Notes: a model not told the origin generated them from the sequence alone. Shown: positions 28,345-37,122, counted from the first letter of the stretch. The stretch is 64,000 bases of DNA from Burkholderia sp. WP9 (GCF_900104795.1 NZ_FNTG01000001.1:3038001-3102000); one strand, 5' to 3'. Translations and numbers: made by a program.

Positions 28345-28398
28345 TGCAACGTTTGGCGGGAAATTGACGGCAGACACGATGATGGCGCCCGGCAACAC

Positions 28399-29145
28399 TC
28401 AGACGACTTCGCCTTGCCCATCGGCAAGCCCGGCGCTACCGTGCTCGGGCTTGCCGTGCAGATACGAGAACAACGCGCCGGCAGTGATGCCCCCCGACAG
28501 CGGCGCAGCCCAGAACAGCCAGAGTTGATCCAGCGCCCAGTCTCCGACGAACAAGGCTTGCGCCGTGGAACGGGCGGGATTGACGGAACCGTTGGTGACC
28601 GGGATCGACACCAGGTAGACGAGCGCCAGACCGGCCCCGAGCACCAGCGGCGCGAGCGGCTGCACGTCGTGCCGGCGGGCGATCATGAGGTTGGCCATGA
28701 CAAAGCAGAAGGACAGCACGAACTCGATGGCCAGCGCCGAATGCAATTGATAGTCAGCGGGAGAATGGTCGCCGAAGCCATTTGCCGCGAACTCGCTTGC
28801 GCGCAGATCGAAACCGGGACGGCCGCCCGCCACGTAAAGGAGGAATGCTGCGGCAACGATCGCGCCGAGAATCTGCGAGGCAATGTAGGGGAGCAAATCC
28901 CTGACCGGGAAACGCTGTGCGACGGTAAAGCCTACGGTGACAGCGGGATTGAAATGACCGCCGGACAGGCTGCCCATGCAGTAGCTGGCCGTGGCGAGTG
29001 CGAGGCCGAATGCCGACGCCGCTTCCAGCACGCCGCTCGCCTGCTGGATCGCGCCGACGTTCAGCACAATGCTGCCGCAGCCGACGAACACGAGCCATGC
29101 CGTTCCCGCACTCTCCACCAACAACCGCTTACCTAATGCAACCAT
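28399..29145 (-). CDS. aqpZ: Aquaporin Z-like MIP channel
   Basis: The start at 29145 is fixed by AGGAGG five bases upstream, giving 248 residues. Both NPA boxes are present, GGHFNPAVTV (about 65-74) and SVNPARST (about 187-194), with six hydrophobic helices. The arginine after the second NPA box, part of the selectivity filter, is present. It would conduct water across the inner membrane. The kinase gene begins 54 bp downstream on the same strand, so channel and sensor are probably co-transcribed. The extended N-terminal frame upstream is not used. Confidence 0.88.
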   Translation of the reverse strand: MVALGKRLLVESAGTAWLVFVGCGSIVLNVGAIQQASGVLEAASAFGLALATASYCMGSLSGGHFNPAVTVGFTVAQRFPVRDLLPYIASQILGAIVAAAFLLYVAGGRPGFDLRASEFAANGFGDHSPADYQLHSALAIEFVLSFCFVMANLMIARRHDVQPLAPLVLGAGLALVYLVSIPVTNGSVNPARSTAQALFVGDWALDQLWLFWAAPLSGGITAGALFSYLHGKPEHGSAGLADGQGEVV

Positions 29146-29324
29146 GCCGCCTCCTGTTTCTGTCCATGAGGCAGACGGCCCTGCGCGATTGCCATAAGAC
29201 ATCTGCCTGAATTCGCTCGGCTCGGGCATTGCTCAGCTTAACGAAATGACCGCTTTCGTCACGGGAGCATCGAATAAAGCCGCAGTGAACTCAGAACTAT
29301 GAGGCGGCAATGTCTCGCAACCAA

Positions 29325-29340
29325 TCGGAACACTCCTAAA
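29325..29340. promoter_or_regulatory. Possible RcsB/BvgA-type box upstream of aqpZ
   Basis: On the minus strand TTTAGGAGTGTTCCGA has two half-sites (TTTAGGA and TTCCGA) similar to the inverted heptads bound by BvgA and RcsB-type regulators. It lies 180 bp upstream of the aqpZ start. This is a weak match by eye. Confidence 0.22.
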
Positions 29341-29396
29341 TTCGCTGCTCTCTAGAAACGGCTGCCAACGGCGCGATGCAATACGCCGCCCGCGTT

Positions 29397-30041
29397 TCAG
29401 GTCAATCCGATTTGGCGCGCGTAGTCGATCAGGTCGGCTTCCGTTTCCAGCCCAAGCTTGCGCATAGCAGTACGTTTCTGCGTACTGATCGTTTTGCCGC
29501 TGCGCTGCAAACGCACTGCGATCTCGTGGACAGCGAGACCTTGCACATAGAGCTGGAAGATTTCCCACTCGCGCGCGCTCAGCACACCGGCGCGAAGCTG
29601 CGGCGGCGCATCCGCCGTTTCGATTGCGGCGCGCGCATGCTCCGACAGATAGACGCGGCCGGCAATCGCCGCCTCGATTGCGTCGAGCAAGGCGGTGACG
29701 GTTTCACGTTTATCGACGATACCGCCCACGCCGATGTGCAAAAGGCCGGTAAGCATGTGCGCATGGCAGATCATGGTCAGCACGACGACGCACGGACGCG
29801 GCCGACCCCGCAACAGGCGGCGCAGAAAAGACACCGCGTTGCTGCCGCCGTGAATGCCCGGCATGTTGATATCCGAAACGACCACGTCGCATGCATAAGC
29901 GTCGAGTAATTCAGCGAGGCCATGCGTGTCGGCCGCTTCGCCGACAAACTCGATGTGCGGGACGGTTTGCAACATTTGCTTGACGCCGACACGAACGCAG
30001 TCGTGATCGTCCGCGACGATGACGCGAATCTTTTGTCTCAT
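29397..30041 (-). CDS. RcsB/NarL-type response regulator (first of three)
   Basis: The 214-residue protein has a receiver domain (acidic pair in VADDHD, phospho-acceptor Asp in VVSDINMPG, conserved Lys in IVDKRET). A LuxR-type helix-turn-helix follows (LSAREWEIFQLYVQGLAVHE and SGKTISTQKRTAMRKLGLE). The late QKR-AMRKLG segment is typical of RcsB rather than NarL. It is the regulator closest to the aquaporin-kinase pair, 251 bp upstream of aqpZ. A weak AAGAAG precedes the ATG. Confidence 0.93.
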   Translation of the reverse strand: MRQKIRVIVADDHDCVRVGVKQMLQTVPHIEFVGEAADTHGLAELLDAYACDVVVSDINMPGIHGGSNAVSFLRRLLRGRPRPCVVVLTMICHAHMLTGLLHIGVGGIVDKRETVTALLDAIEAAIAGRVYLSEHARAAIETADAPPQLRAGVLSAREWEIFQLYVQGLAVHEIAVRLQRSGKTISTQKRTAMRKLGLETEADLIDYARQIGLT

Positions 30042-30149
30042 CTTCTTGTTGTCTTATCGACTGGCATGCCCCGCACGCGCTGTGCTTCCCCGGGCGATGC
30101 CAATGCATCTTGTTTTCGTCACGCCAAGGCGCGACACGCGGCCGGCTCG

Positions 30150-30839
30150 TCACCGGTTCTGCACGCGCTCCTCGGGAATCACCCCGTACTCGACGGCGAA
30201 GCGGAACAGTTCCGCGTCGCTGTGCAGCGCGAGCTTGCGCATGGCGGTGCACTTCTGCGCGCTGATCGTTTTGACACTGCGCCCCAAACGGGCGGCGATC
30301 TCGGTCACGCCAAATCCTGACGCGTATTGGGTGAACACTTCGAGTTCGCGGCGCGACAGCATTTGCCGGACAAAGTCGAGCCGCTGGGTCACCGTTGCGT
30401 CGGCGATCAGCGCGCGCACCGCCGGCCCGACGTAACACTCGCGCGCCAACGCCGTAACGACGGCCACGTGAATCAGATCGATCCGGTCGCGCTTGCTCAC
30501 CAATGCGTCGGCGCCGAGCGAAATCACCTTTTGCAGCTCGGCTGCCTCGGTTTCCATGGTGAGCACGACGAGCGCGATGTCGGGGTAGCGCATCTTGAAC
30601 TGCCTGACGACTTCCAGTCCGCTGCCATCCGAACCGCCCGGCATGTAGAGGTCCATGAGCACCAGATCGCATGAACCACGGTCGACTTCCGTGAAGAGTT
30701 CGGTCGCATCGGCCGCGCGACCGACAATCTCCATATTCGGATAACCGCCCATCAGATTTTCGATCGCCAGCAGCACCAGTGGATGATCGTCCGCAATGAT
30801 GGCTCGAATGGGCGTGCTTACCTCAGCGGTGTCGCGCAT
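30150..30839 (-). CDS. RcsB/NarL-type response regulator (second of three)
   Basis: The 229-residue protein has the receiver residues IADDHP, LMDLYMPGG (phospho-acceptor Asp) and LVSKRD (Lys), then a LuxR-type DNA-binding domain (LSRRELEVFTQYASGFGVTE, SVKTISAQKCTAMRKLAL). It is similar in plan to its two neighbours but clearly diverged, so the three are old paralogues or separate acquisitions. The gap to the preceding regulator gene is 140 bp of AT-rich DNA; the gap to the next is 108 bp. Confidence 0.93.
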   Translation of the reverse strand: MRDTAEVSTPIRAIIADDHPLVLLAIENLMGGYPNMEIVGRAADATELFTEVDRGSCDLVLMDLYMPGGSDGSGLEVVRQFKMRYPDIALVVLTMETEAAELQKVISLGADALVSKRDRIDLIHVAVVTALARECYVGPAVRALIADATVTQRLDFVRQMLSRRELEVFTQYASGFGVTEIAARLGRSVKTISAQKCTAMRKLALHSDAELFRFAVEYGVIPEERVQNR

Positions 30840-30979
30840 CTTCTATTTTTCCTCCGTACCTTGATTGACTGCCGCCCTTTTCAGTAAAACCAGCTCTCGT
30901 GCCGATCATTAAACATTTTTCAGAAAATAAACATAAGATCGCTCCGAAACCACCGCATTCGATTTAAAAAGTAAATTGC

Positions 30980-31645
30980 TTAGATATACGATTCAAAACC
31001 AGGAATTCCATATGCGCGCACGTGAGAAAAAAGACCTGGATCGTTGGCAACTCCGAGCTTGGTCATTGCCTCGCGTTTCTGCCTGCTGACCGTGCGACGA
31101 TGACAGCCGAGCGCCGCTGCAATTTCAGCGATCGACTGGCCGTCCACCAGCAGCCTGACGACTTTGGCCTGAGCGCCTGATAGACGCGGCGGCGCCGGTC
31201 GTTCACACGCAAACTCCTGCGGGCGCGCGAGCGCTTCGACGATGGAACGCCCGAGGTAGGCCTCACCGTGCCGAGTCGTGGCAATCGCCTGCCAAAGCTC
31301 GTGCATCGACTCCGCCTTGCCGAGCATGCTCACGGCGCCGTCCGACACAATGGCGCGAAGGATCGCGGCATTCGTCAGCGTTGTCATCACCACGATGCGC
31401 AGCTGCGGCCAGTCGCAACGGATTCGCCGGACGAGATCGAGGCCGTCGTCGACGGCGCCCGAGCGCTCCGGCATGGCGAGATCGGTGACGAGCACATCGC
31501 AGGGTGTGTTCCGCAAGCGTTCGAGCAGCGAAACGGCATTCGTCGCTTCGTCGACGATGGTGACACCGGCATGCATTTTTAAAGTCGCACGGATGCCAAG
31601 CAGAACGAATGGATGATCGTCCGCCAGGATAATTCGAAGGTTCAC
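30980..31645 (-). CDS. RcsB/NarL-type response regulator (third of three)
   Basis: This 221-residue protein starts at a GTG (31643-31645) because no in-frame ATG precedes the receiver domain. It has LADDHP, VTDLAMPER (phospho-acceptor Asp) and MLGKAES (Lys), then a LuxR-type domain (LSGAQAKVVRLLVDGQSIAE and CHRRTVSRQKREAMTKLGV). The recognition helix differs most from the other two, suggesting different DNA targets. It is first in the minus-strand series; the 378 bp upstream are AT-rich and should contain the promoter. Confidence 0.92.
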   Translation of the reverse strand: MNLRIILADDHPFVLLGIRATLKMHAGVTIVDEATNAVSLLERLRNTPCDVLVTDLAMPERSGAVDDGLDLVRRIRCDWPQLRIVVMTTLTNAAILRAIVSDGAVSMLGKAESMHELWQAIATTRHGEAYLGRSIVEALARPQEFACERPAPPRLSGAQAKVVRLLVDGQSIAEIAAALGCHRRTVSRQKREAMTKLGVANDPGLFSHVRAYGIPGFESYI

Positions 31646-32023
31646 CAGGATTTTCTCTCGTTTGTTGTAGGATTATTTTCAAATGTGCAGAAAAAATCTG
31701 ACACACTTTACCTATTCTTTGACGGCCCCTTGACGACGCTTCGCGTGTCAAGGCGGCCATAAAATCACCACTGCAACTCCACGAAAATCGGAGCGCTCCG
31801 AATCCTGTAGAAAAATCAATTACCAATGCGGATTTATCAAAGAAGAAAAGAATAAATACGCAGAATGAATATTTTTTACTTTCACAATGGAACCCATTCC
31901 GGCCGGAATTCGACGGTGCAACCACTCATCGCAGGCGTGTGCACACGCCGCCCAACGGCATGACAAAAAGCGCGGCAGCCGCCCCGCGGCAACCGCCTTA
32001 TTACCGAGCGGCGACGGGCTTCG
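31646..32023. other. AT-rich intergenic region upstream of the response-regulator genes
   Basis: No gene is supported in these 378 bp. The stretch from about 31650 to 31890 is much richer in A and T than its surroundings, as also seen at 30900-30980. Both may be promoter or nucleoid-protein-binding DNA. An ATTTTC...GAAAAAAT arrangement occurs at about 31674-31698 and TTTTCAGAAAA at 30917-30927. Confidence 0.5.
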
Positions 32024-33337
32024 TCAGATTGCGTCGCAGGCGCGCGCCGCCCTCGCCTTGCTTTCACGCGCCGCGCGCGGAAATACCGGGAACGCGATCA
32101 ATGCGCACACGCTGGCTACTGCCCACACCATCGGCCACGAACCTATCGTCAACAGCGGCGGTATTACCAGCGGCGTCACGAACAGCGTGAGAAAGACACA
32201 CGTGTTGCCGATCGCCAGCGCCGTGCCGGCGCGGTTCGTCCCTGCCAGCGTGGCGAGTTCCGTAAAGGCCACGCCGTGCCATGCCGACGCGCTCACACCG
32301 CCCAGCACGACCATCAGCGCGAATACCGCTGTCAGCGTCGCGTGATGCATGCCGGCGAGGCCGGTCAGTAACGCGAGCGAGGCGAACAACACCGCCGTCA
32401 GCAAACTGCAGGCGCGCATATAGTTCCGCCGATTGCCGCGCCGGTCGGTCCACGCGCCACTCCAGACCCGCGCGATCGCGGCGCCCGTTTGCACCGCAGC
32501 CATCGTCACGCTGATCGCCATGACGCCGGCGCGGCTGAAATCGTGAAGAAACACCGTCCCGAACGTCACGACGGCGAGTTGCGGCACGCACAGCGCTCCA
32601 GCGCCGAGCGCCACGCGCCAGATGCCGATGTCGCGCAACGGCGAGACACTGCTGCGCGCGCCATTCGCCGCCGTGTCATGGACTTCGCGTGCGCCTTCCG
32701 AATCGGTATGAGCAGGTTCATGCAGCCAGCGCCATGCGAACCCCGCCGTGATCGCACAGGCGAGCGCCAGGACGGTATATGCGCTCGCAAAGCCATAACG
32801 CGACGCGAGCACTGGCAGCAGCAGTGCGCCGAGGCCGCCGCCCGCAGGCACCGCGGTCTGGCGAATACTCATGGCGAGGCCGCGCTCACCTTCGCGAAAC
32901 CAGGCCATCACTGCGCGGCCGCTCGAACCGTTCACGCTGCCGCCGAACAGTCCAACCAGCAACAGGCCAAGCGCGAGCGTGCTCACGCCCGGTATGTGCG
33001 TACCGGACGGCACGACGAACAACGCGAGACCGGCAAGTGCGGCTGCGGTCGAAAGCAGTCCGAGCAACAGGACATGCCGGTCGCCCCAGCGGTCGGTCAG
33101 CAGTCCCCATGGCAACTCGCTGACCGCGATGCCGAGGCCCAACATGCCGAGCACGAGACCCAGACCGTCGTTGCCCAGGTGATAGCCCGAGCGCAAGAAA
33201 ACCGCCGTCGTCGGAATTCCCGAAAATGCCGCCGAAAAGCTCGCGTTCGCAGCGAAACCGACCCCGAGCACCTTCCACCTGTGGCTTGCCGAACGCCTGC
33301 CGGATGTCCCTACGGCTGCCATTGATTCGTTTCCCAT
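32024..33337 (-). CDS. MFS transporter
   Basis: The 437-residue protein has about 12 hydrophobic segments in two halves and the MFS motif A-like loop ELPWGLLTDRWGDRHVLLLG after TM2, with a second copy SGAWTDRRGNRRNYMRA between TM8 and TM9. GGAGGG precedes the ATG. The divergent LysR gene 95 bp away probably regulates it, with paired operator-like sites in between. No enzyme gene accompanies it, so the substrate cannot be guessed. Confidence 0.88.
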   Translation of the reverse strand: MGNESMAAVGTSGRRSASHRWKVLGVGFAANASFSAAFSGIPTTAVFLRSGYHLGNDGLGLVLGMLGLGIAVSELPWGLLTDRWGDRHVLLLGLLSTAAALAGLALFVVPSGTHIPGVSTLALGLLLVGLFGGSVNGSSGRAVMAWFREGERGLAMSIRQTAVPAGGGLGALLLPVLASRYGFASAYTVLALACAITAGFAWRWLHEPAHTDSEGAREVHDTAANGARSSVSPLRDIGIWRVALGAGALCVPQLAVVTFGTVFLHDFSRAGVMAISVTMAAVQTGAAIARVWSGAWTDRRGNRRNYMRACSLLTAVLFASLALLTGLAGMHHATLTAVFALMVVLGGVSASAWHGVAFTELATLAGTNRAGTALAIGNTCVFLTLFVTPLVIPPLLTIGSWPMVWAVASVCALIAFPVFPRAARESKARAARACDAI

Positions 33338-33384
33338 TCCACCCTCCGCAAAGAATCTGGAGGTATGCTACGGCTGGGCTTTCT

Positions 33385-33430
33385 ATCGGAAAAGCCGGAA
33401 TTTTAGATGACTTCCATCGGATATACCGAA
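33385..33430. promoter_or_regulatory. Twin LysR-type operator sites between MFS and lysR genes
   Basis: ATCGG-AAAAG-CCGGA (33385-33399) and ATCGG-ATATA-CCGAA (33416-33430) are 31 bp apart, about three helical turns. The second contains the T-N11-A LysR box TCGGATATACCGA. They fill the 95-bp divergent promoter. Confidence 0.5.
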
Positions 33431-33432
33431 TC

Positions 33433-34320
33433 ATGAGCCAGCGTGGATTCGACCTGACACAGTTGCGTACCTTCGTCGCCGTCGCCGAATCGGGCAGTGT
33501 CTCGGCGGGCGCGGAGCGCGTATTCCTGTCGCAGTCTTCCGTCAGCGAGCAGTTGAAGAAACTGGAGGAACGCGCCGGCCAGCCGCTCTTCATACGCAGC
33601 AAGCAAGGCGTCAGCGCCACGCCGGCCGGCAGCCGCCTGCTCGACCACGCGCGGCGCATCATCGCAATGAGCGAAGCCGCGTTCGACGATCTGCAAGGCC
33701 GCTCGCTGGACGGCGAGTTGCGCATTGCCATCACGGACTACTACCGTCCGCACGACATCGCGCGCATTCTCAAGACGTTTTCGGAACAGCATCCGCGCCT
33801 GAAGCTGCACGTCACCGTTTTGCCAAGTGCGGTGATCGACAGCAATGCAGGCGATGATGCGTCGTTCGATATCGGTCTTTCGCTGCGGCTCGTCACGGAT
33901 AACTCGCGCGCCACCGGTCGGCGCAACGCTGCGCCGAGCACGGTTGTGCGGCGCGAAAAACTGCTTTGGGTGAGCGCGGCGGATTCAGGTCCGCGGCCGG
34001 CCACCCCTTATTCGCTCGTGTTGCTGCCGTCGAGCTGCCAGTTGCAGCGTTTCGTCGTGAAGTTGCTCGACGAACACAAAGTGCCCTACGTGGTGTCGCA
34101 CTCCGCCTCCGGCGTGGCAGGCTTGCAACTCGCACTGAAGGCGGGGCTCGGCATTTCCTGCCTGAACGAATCGTCGGTCGGCGGCGGCGTCGTGGCCTGC
34201 CCGGCGAGCGTCGGCTTGCCCGCGCTGCCTGCTGTGGAGTTTCATCTGTTGCCCGGACGAATCGGCGAAAGCGAACGGGTGAGCAATGCGCGCGCGGCCT
34301 TGCTGCGGCTCTTCAGTTGA
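33433..34320 (+). CDS. LysR-family transcriptional regulator
   Basis: The ATG at 33433 gives 295 residues, the usual LysR length; the frame opens earlier inside the divergent gene and is not used there. The N-terminal helix-turn-helix is plain (LTQLRTFVAVAESGSVSAGA, SQSSVSEQLKKLEERAG, PLFIRSKQGVSATPAG). The co-inducer-binding domain (about 90-290) has IAITDYYRPHDIARIL and GVAGLQLALKAGLGIS. It is divergent from an MFS gene and probably binds the twin sites at 33385-33430, the second of which ends 2 bp before its own start. Confidence 0.92.
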   Translation: MSQRGFDLTQLRTFVAVAESGSVSAGAERVFLSQSSVSEQLKKLEERAGQPLFIRSKQGVSATPAGSRLLDHARRIIAMSEAAFDDLQGRSLDGELRIAITDYYRPHDIARILKTFSEQHPRLKLHVTVLPSAVIDSNAGDDASFDIGLSLRLVTDNSRATGRRNAAPSTVVRREKLLWVSAADSGPRPATPYSLVLLPSSCQLQRFVVKLLDEHKVPYVVSHSASGVAGLQLALKAGLGISCLNESSVGGGVVACPASVGLPALPAVEFHLLPGRIGESERVSNARAALLRLFS

Positions 34321-34805
34321 CCACGCGTGCAGGAGGTCCAAGGCGTGTCGCTCAAGCACGTGTTCCATCATCAAACAATCACATTCGCGCGATAACGTCG
34401 AAGCACGCGGCGATTTGCAATGAAACGTTGAAAGCCCCCTGGTCGACGCCTATCATGAACAGGTGTTTGGTCAAATTAGCTTTTGTTTGCTATTGACGCG
34501 CCGAATGAATTCCTGCAACCTCGTACACGCTGCTGAACGTTTCAAGCGTTAATTCCCGCAGCCCGAAAGCCGCCACCCACTGGCGCATTCAGGCAGATCG
34601 TTGTTTTAAAAAGCAATCGCATCGCCGTAGCAAATCAACACTCGCCATTCAGAATAAGTCCGTTTTCGATTTGCTGTTTTCGCACTCGTTATACAAAAAC
34701 AACTGACGGAGTTGCCACACACCGTCCGTGGATTCAGGAGCCAATCCGCGAGCGAATGCGCGAGAAATAATCGAGAAGAAAGAACGTTCCCAATAGAGGC
34801 CTGGC
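34321..34805. other. Intergenic region upstream of the oxidase operon
   Basis: The 485 bp hold no supported gene. A 9-bp inverted repeat TGAAACGTT (34421-34429) / AACGTTTCA (34536-34544) spans 107 bp. The stretch 34590-34720 is AT-rich with TATACA at about 34691, a possible -10 element for the operon. I found no clear FNR/ANR (TTGAT-N4-ATCAA) or sigma-54 site. Confidence 0.5.
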
Positions 34806-35522
34806 GTGCATCGTAGAACTATCGGATCGTCTGTTCTGTTAGTGCTTTACGTCATGTGGAGCGGCGTGGCGCTCGCCGCCACCGACGCGTCCAGCGCCAT
34901 GCCCTCGGCCATGGACGAACGCGTGCGCGCCTGCACCTCCTGTCACGGCGTGCAGGGCCAAGGCCTGAACAACGATTACTTTCCGCGCATTGCCGGCAAG
35001 CCGGCCGAGTATCTGTTCAACCAGTTGACCGCGTTTCGCGACGGCGGCCGCACATATCCGCCAATGGGCTATCTGCTCGCCTTCCTGCCCGACGACTATC
35101 TGCGCAAGATCAGCCAGTATTTCGCCGATCTGCAACCGCCCTACCCCAACGCCGATCAAAGCGCCGTCGCGCCGGCAGTGCTCGCCGCCGGACAGCGCCT
35201 CGTCACCCAGGGCGACCCCGCCCGCAAGATACCGGCGTGCATTGCGTGCCACGGTGCGCGCATGACCGGGACGCAGCCGGGCATTCCAGGTCTGCTCGGT
35301 TTGCACGCGAGCTATATCGCCGGACAAATGGGTACCTGGCGCTCGGGCACGCGGCACGCGCTCGCGCCGGACTGCATGCATTCGATCGCGGTCAAGCTCA
35401 ACGACAAGGACATTACCGCGGTATCGAGCTGGCTCGCGCGCCAGCCGCGTCCGGCCGATCCGCGGCCCGCACCGGCGTCCGGCGAGCGGCTGCCTCTCGC
35501 ATGCGGGAGCCAACCGCAATGA
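34806..35522 (+). CDS. Dihaem cytochrome c (periplasmic, oxidase operon)
   Basis: The 238-residue protein starts at a GTG behind GAGG and has a signal peptide (RTIGSSVLLVLYVMWSGVALA, cleavage near 24). Two CXXCH haem sites lie at 43-47 (CTSCH) and 145-149 (CIACH), giving the duplicated cytochrome c4/c553-like plan. It would carry electrons in the periplasm, probably to the downstream ba3 oxidase. Its stop overlaps the next start in an ATGA, indicating coupled translation. It is the first gene of a six-gene operon. Confidence 0.9.
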   Translation: MHRRTIGSSVLLVLYVMWSGVALAATDASSAMPSAMDERVRACTSCHGVQGQGLNNDYFPRIAGKPAEYLFNQLTAFRDGGRTYPPMGYLLAFLPDDYLRKISQYFADLQPPYPNADQSAVAPAVLAAGQRLVTQGDPARKIPACIACHGARMTGTQPGIPGLLGLHASYIAGQMGTWRSGTRHALAPDCMHSIAVKLNDKDITAVSSWLARQPRPADPRPAPASGERLPLACGSQPQ

Positions 35523-36919
35523 AGCCGACACTTCGCTCTCCGGGCTCGTTCCGCGCGCTGCGCACCGCGCTGCTCACCACTGTGCTCGCCATGACGAAGG
35601 GCCGACGCGCGCATGCGCCGTTCGCGTCAGGCCTCTTGGCCGCCGGCCTGATCCTCGCGGGCAGCGCCGCGCTTCTGCACGTATCGCACACGCCCCTCAT
35701 CGCCGAAGCACGCGCCGCCGACACCGCGACAACGTCCGCGCCGGGCGGGGCCGCCGACACGCGCCCCGACATCGTCAAACGCGGCGAGTATCTGGCGCGC
35801 GCGGGCGACTGCGTGGCCTGCCACACCGCGCCGCGCGGCAAACTGTTCGCGGGCGGCCTAGCCATGGAAACGCCGTTCGGCACGCTGTATTCGCCGAACA
35901 TCACGCCGGACGCGCAATACGGCATCGGCACCTGGAGCCAGGATGCGTTCTTCAAGATGATGCGCACCGGCCGCACACCGGACGGCACGCTGATTTATCC
36001 GGCAATGCCGATCGCTCAATACACCAAGGTCACGCGCGAGGACTCGGACGCGATCTTCGCCTATCTGCGGACCGTCACGCCGGTGCGTGAGCCGAATCAC
36101 AAACACACGCTGCGCTTCCCGTTCAATCAGCGCAACCTGCTGTACGGCTGGCGCACGCTGTATTTCCGGGAAGGCGAATTCCAGCCCGATCCAACCAAAT
36201 CGGTCGAATGGAACCGCGGCGCGTATCTGGTCGAAGGGCTCGGGCACTGCACGATGTGTCACACCAAGATCAACATGCTCGGCGGCTCGTCGCAGAGCGA
36301 ACAGTTCGCGGGCGGCCTGATTCCCGTACAGAACTGGTACGCGCCTTCGCTGACCTCGGACAAGGACGGCGGCCTCGGCGACTGGAGCACCAAAGACATC
36401 GTCGATCTGCTGCAAGCGGGCATTTCCGATCGAGGCGCGGTGTACGGACCGATGGCCGAAGTCACGTACCACAGCCTCCAGTACATGACGGAAGACGATA
36501 TCAAGGCGATGGCGGTTTATCTGAAATCCTTGCCCGACAAGAGCGGCCGCAAGACCGGTCCGTCGGCGCCGACCAACACCAACGTGTTCGCGCTCGGCGA
36601 AAAAATCTACGCCGACAAATGCGCGATCTGCCACGGCGAAAAGGGCGAAGGCAAGCTGCAACACTATCCGCCGCTCGCCGGCAACCAGTCGATCGAAATG
36701 GACTCTTCGGTCAATCCGATTCGCATCGTGCTCAATGGCGGCTTCCCGCCGGGCACGATGCGCAATCCTGAACCGTACGGCATGCCGCCTTTCGGTCAGG
36801 AACTGAACGACACCGACGCCGCCGCCGTGGTCACCTATATCCGCACGGCGTGGGGCAATCACGGTCAGCCCGTGACGTCCCGCGACGTCAACGCGTTGCG
36901 CAATGCGCCGTTGCACTGA
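35519..36919 (+). CDS. Trihaem cytochrome c, AdhB/dehydrogenase-subunit type
   Basis: The 466-residue protein has an N-terminal hydrophobic stretch (about 36-58) after a basic region, acting as signal or anchor, and three CXXCH sites at 98-102 (CVACH), 244-248 (CTMCH) and 368-372 (CAICH). This three-domain plan (GEYLARAGDCVACH, RGAYLVEGLGHCTMCH, GEKIYADKCAICHG) is that of cytochrome subunits of membrane alcohol, gluconate and aldehyde dehydrogenases. No dehydrogenase gene is adjacent. Here it lies inside an oxidase operon, so it may link an unlinked dehydrogenase or quinol to the oxidase. Confidence 0.9.
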   Translation: MKPTLRSPGSFRALRTALLTTVLAMTKGRRAHAPFASGLLAAGLILAGSAALLHVSHTPLIAEARAADTATTSAPGGAADTRPDIVKRGEYLARAGDCVACHTAPRGKLFAGGLAMETPFGTLYSPNITPDAQYGIGTWSQDAFFKMMRTGRTPDGTLIYPAMPIAQYTKVTREDSDAIFAYLRTVTPVREPNHKHTLRFPFNQRNLLYGWRTLYFREGEFQPDPTKSVEWNRGAYLVEGLGHCTMCHTKINMLGGSSQSEQFAGGLIPVQNWYAPSLTSDKDGGLGDWSTKDIVDLLQAGISDRGAVYGPMAEVTYHSLQYMTEDDIKAMAVYLKSLPDKSGRKTGPSAPTNTNVFALGEKIYADKCAICHGEKGEGKLQHYPPLAGNQSIEMDSSVNPIRIVLNGGFPPGTMRNPEPYGMPPFGQELNDTDAAAVVTYIRTAWGNHGQPVTSRDVNALRNAPLH

Positions 36920-36943
36920 ACCGCCGCACTGGAGAGCCTTCAG

Positions 36944-37120
36944 ATGGAAGCAAACGAAACCGGTAGCGCGGCCCCGCCAACGGACGAAGAAGTGGAACGC
37001 GTCGTCGCGGCCGGCCCGCATGGCGCGATCGCTCTCGCCGGCGTCGCCACGCTGATCGTCATGGCGATCTGGTTCGGCTTCTACTTTCTCGTGTTTCTGC
37101 CGCGCGGTGTGGTTCACTGA
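36944..37120 (+). CDS. Small single-helix membrane subunit of the ba3-type oxidase (subunit IIa-like)
   Basis: A 58-codon frame from the ATG at 36944 (behind GGAGAGCCTTCAG) encodes an acidic N-terminus (MEANETGSAAPPTDEEVER) followed by one helix (IALAGVATLIVMAIWFGFYF) and a short PRGVVH tail. It lies 24 bp after the trihaem gene and 2 bp before the subunit II gene. Size, topology and place match the subunit IIa of ba3 oxidases or analogous CcoQ-like peptides; sequence alone cannot settle which. Confidence 0.75.
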   Translation: MEANETGSAAPPTDEEVERVVAAGPHGAIALAGVATLIVMAIWFGFYFLVFLPRGVVH

Positions 37121-37122
37121 TC

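Noticed and set aside
27700..29136. Plus-strand frame of 478 codons opposite the kinase start and aquaporin
   Set aside because: Crosses two real genes and the gap between them; no domain or start signal.
34345..34395. Mini-frame of 16 codons (GTG start) behind AGGAGG just after the LysR gene
   Set aside because: The ribosome-site-like AGGAGG is appealing, but the peptide has no leader-peptide pattern (no run of one amino acid, no attenuator hairpin) and lies 410 bp before the oxidase operon.
34440..34500. Possible FNR/ANR site near TTGGTCAAATTAG...CTATTGACG before the oxidase operon
   Set aside because: Neither half fits TTGAT-N4-ATCAA in proper spacing.
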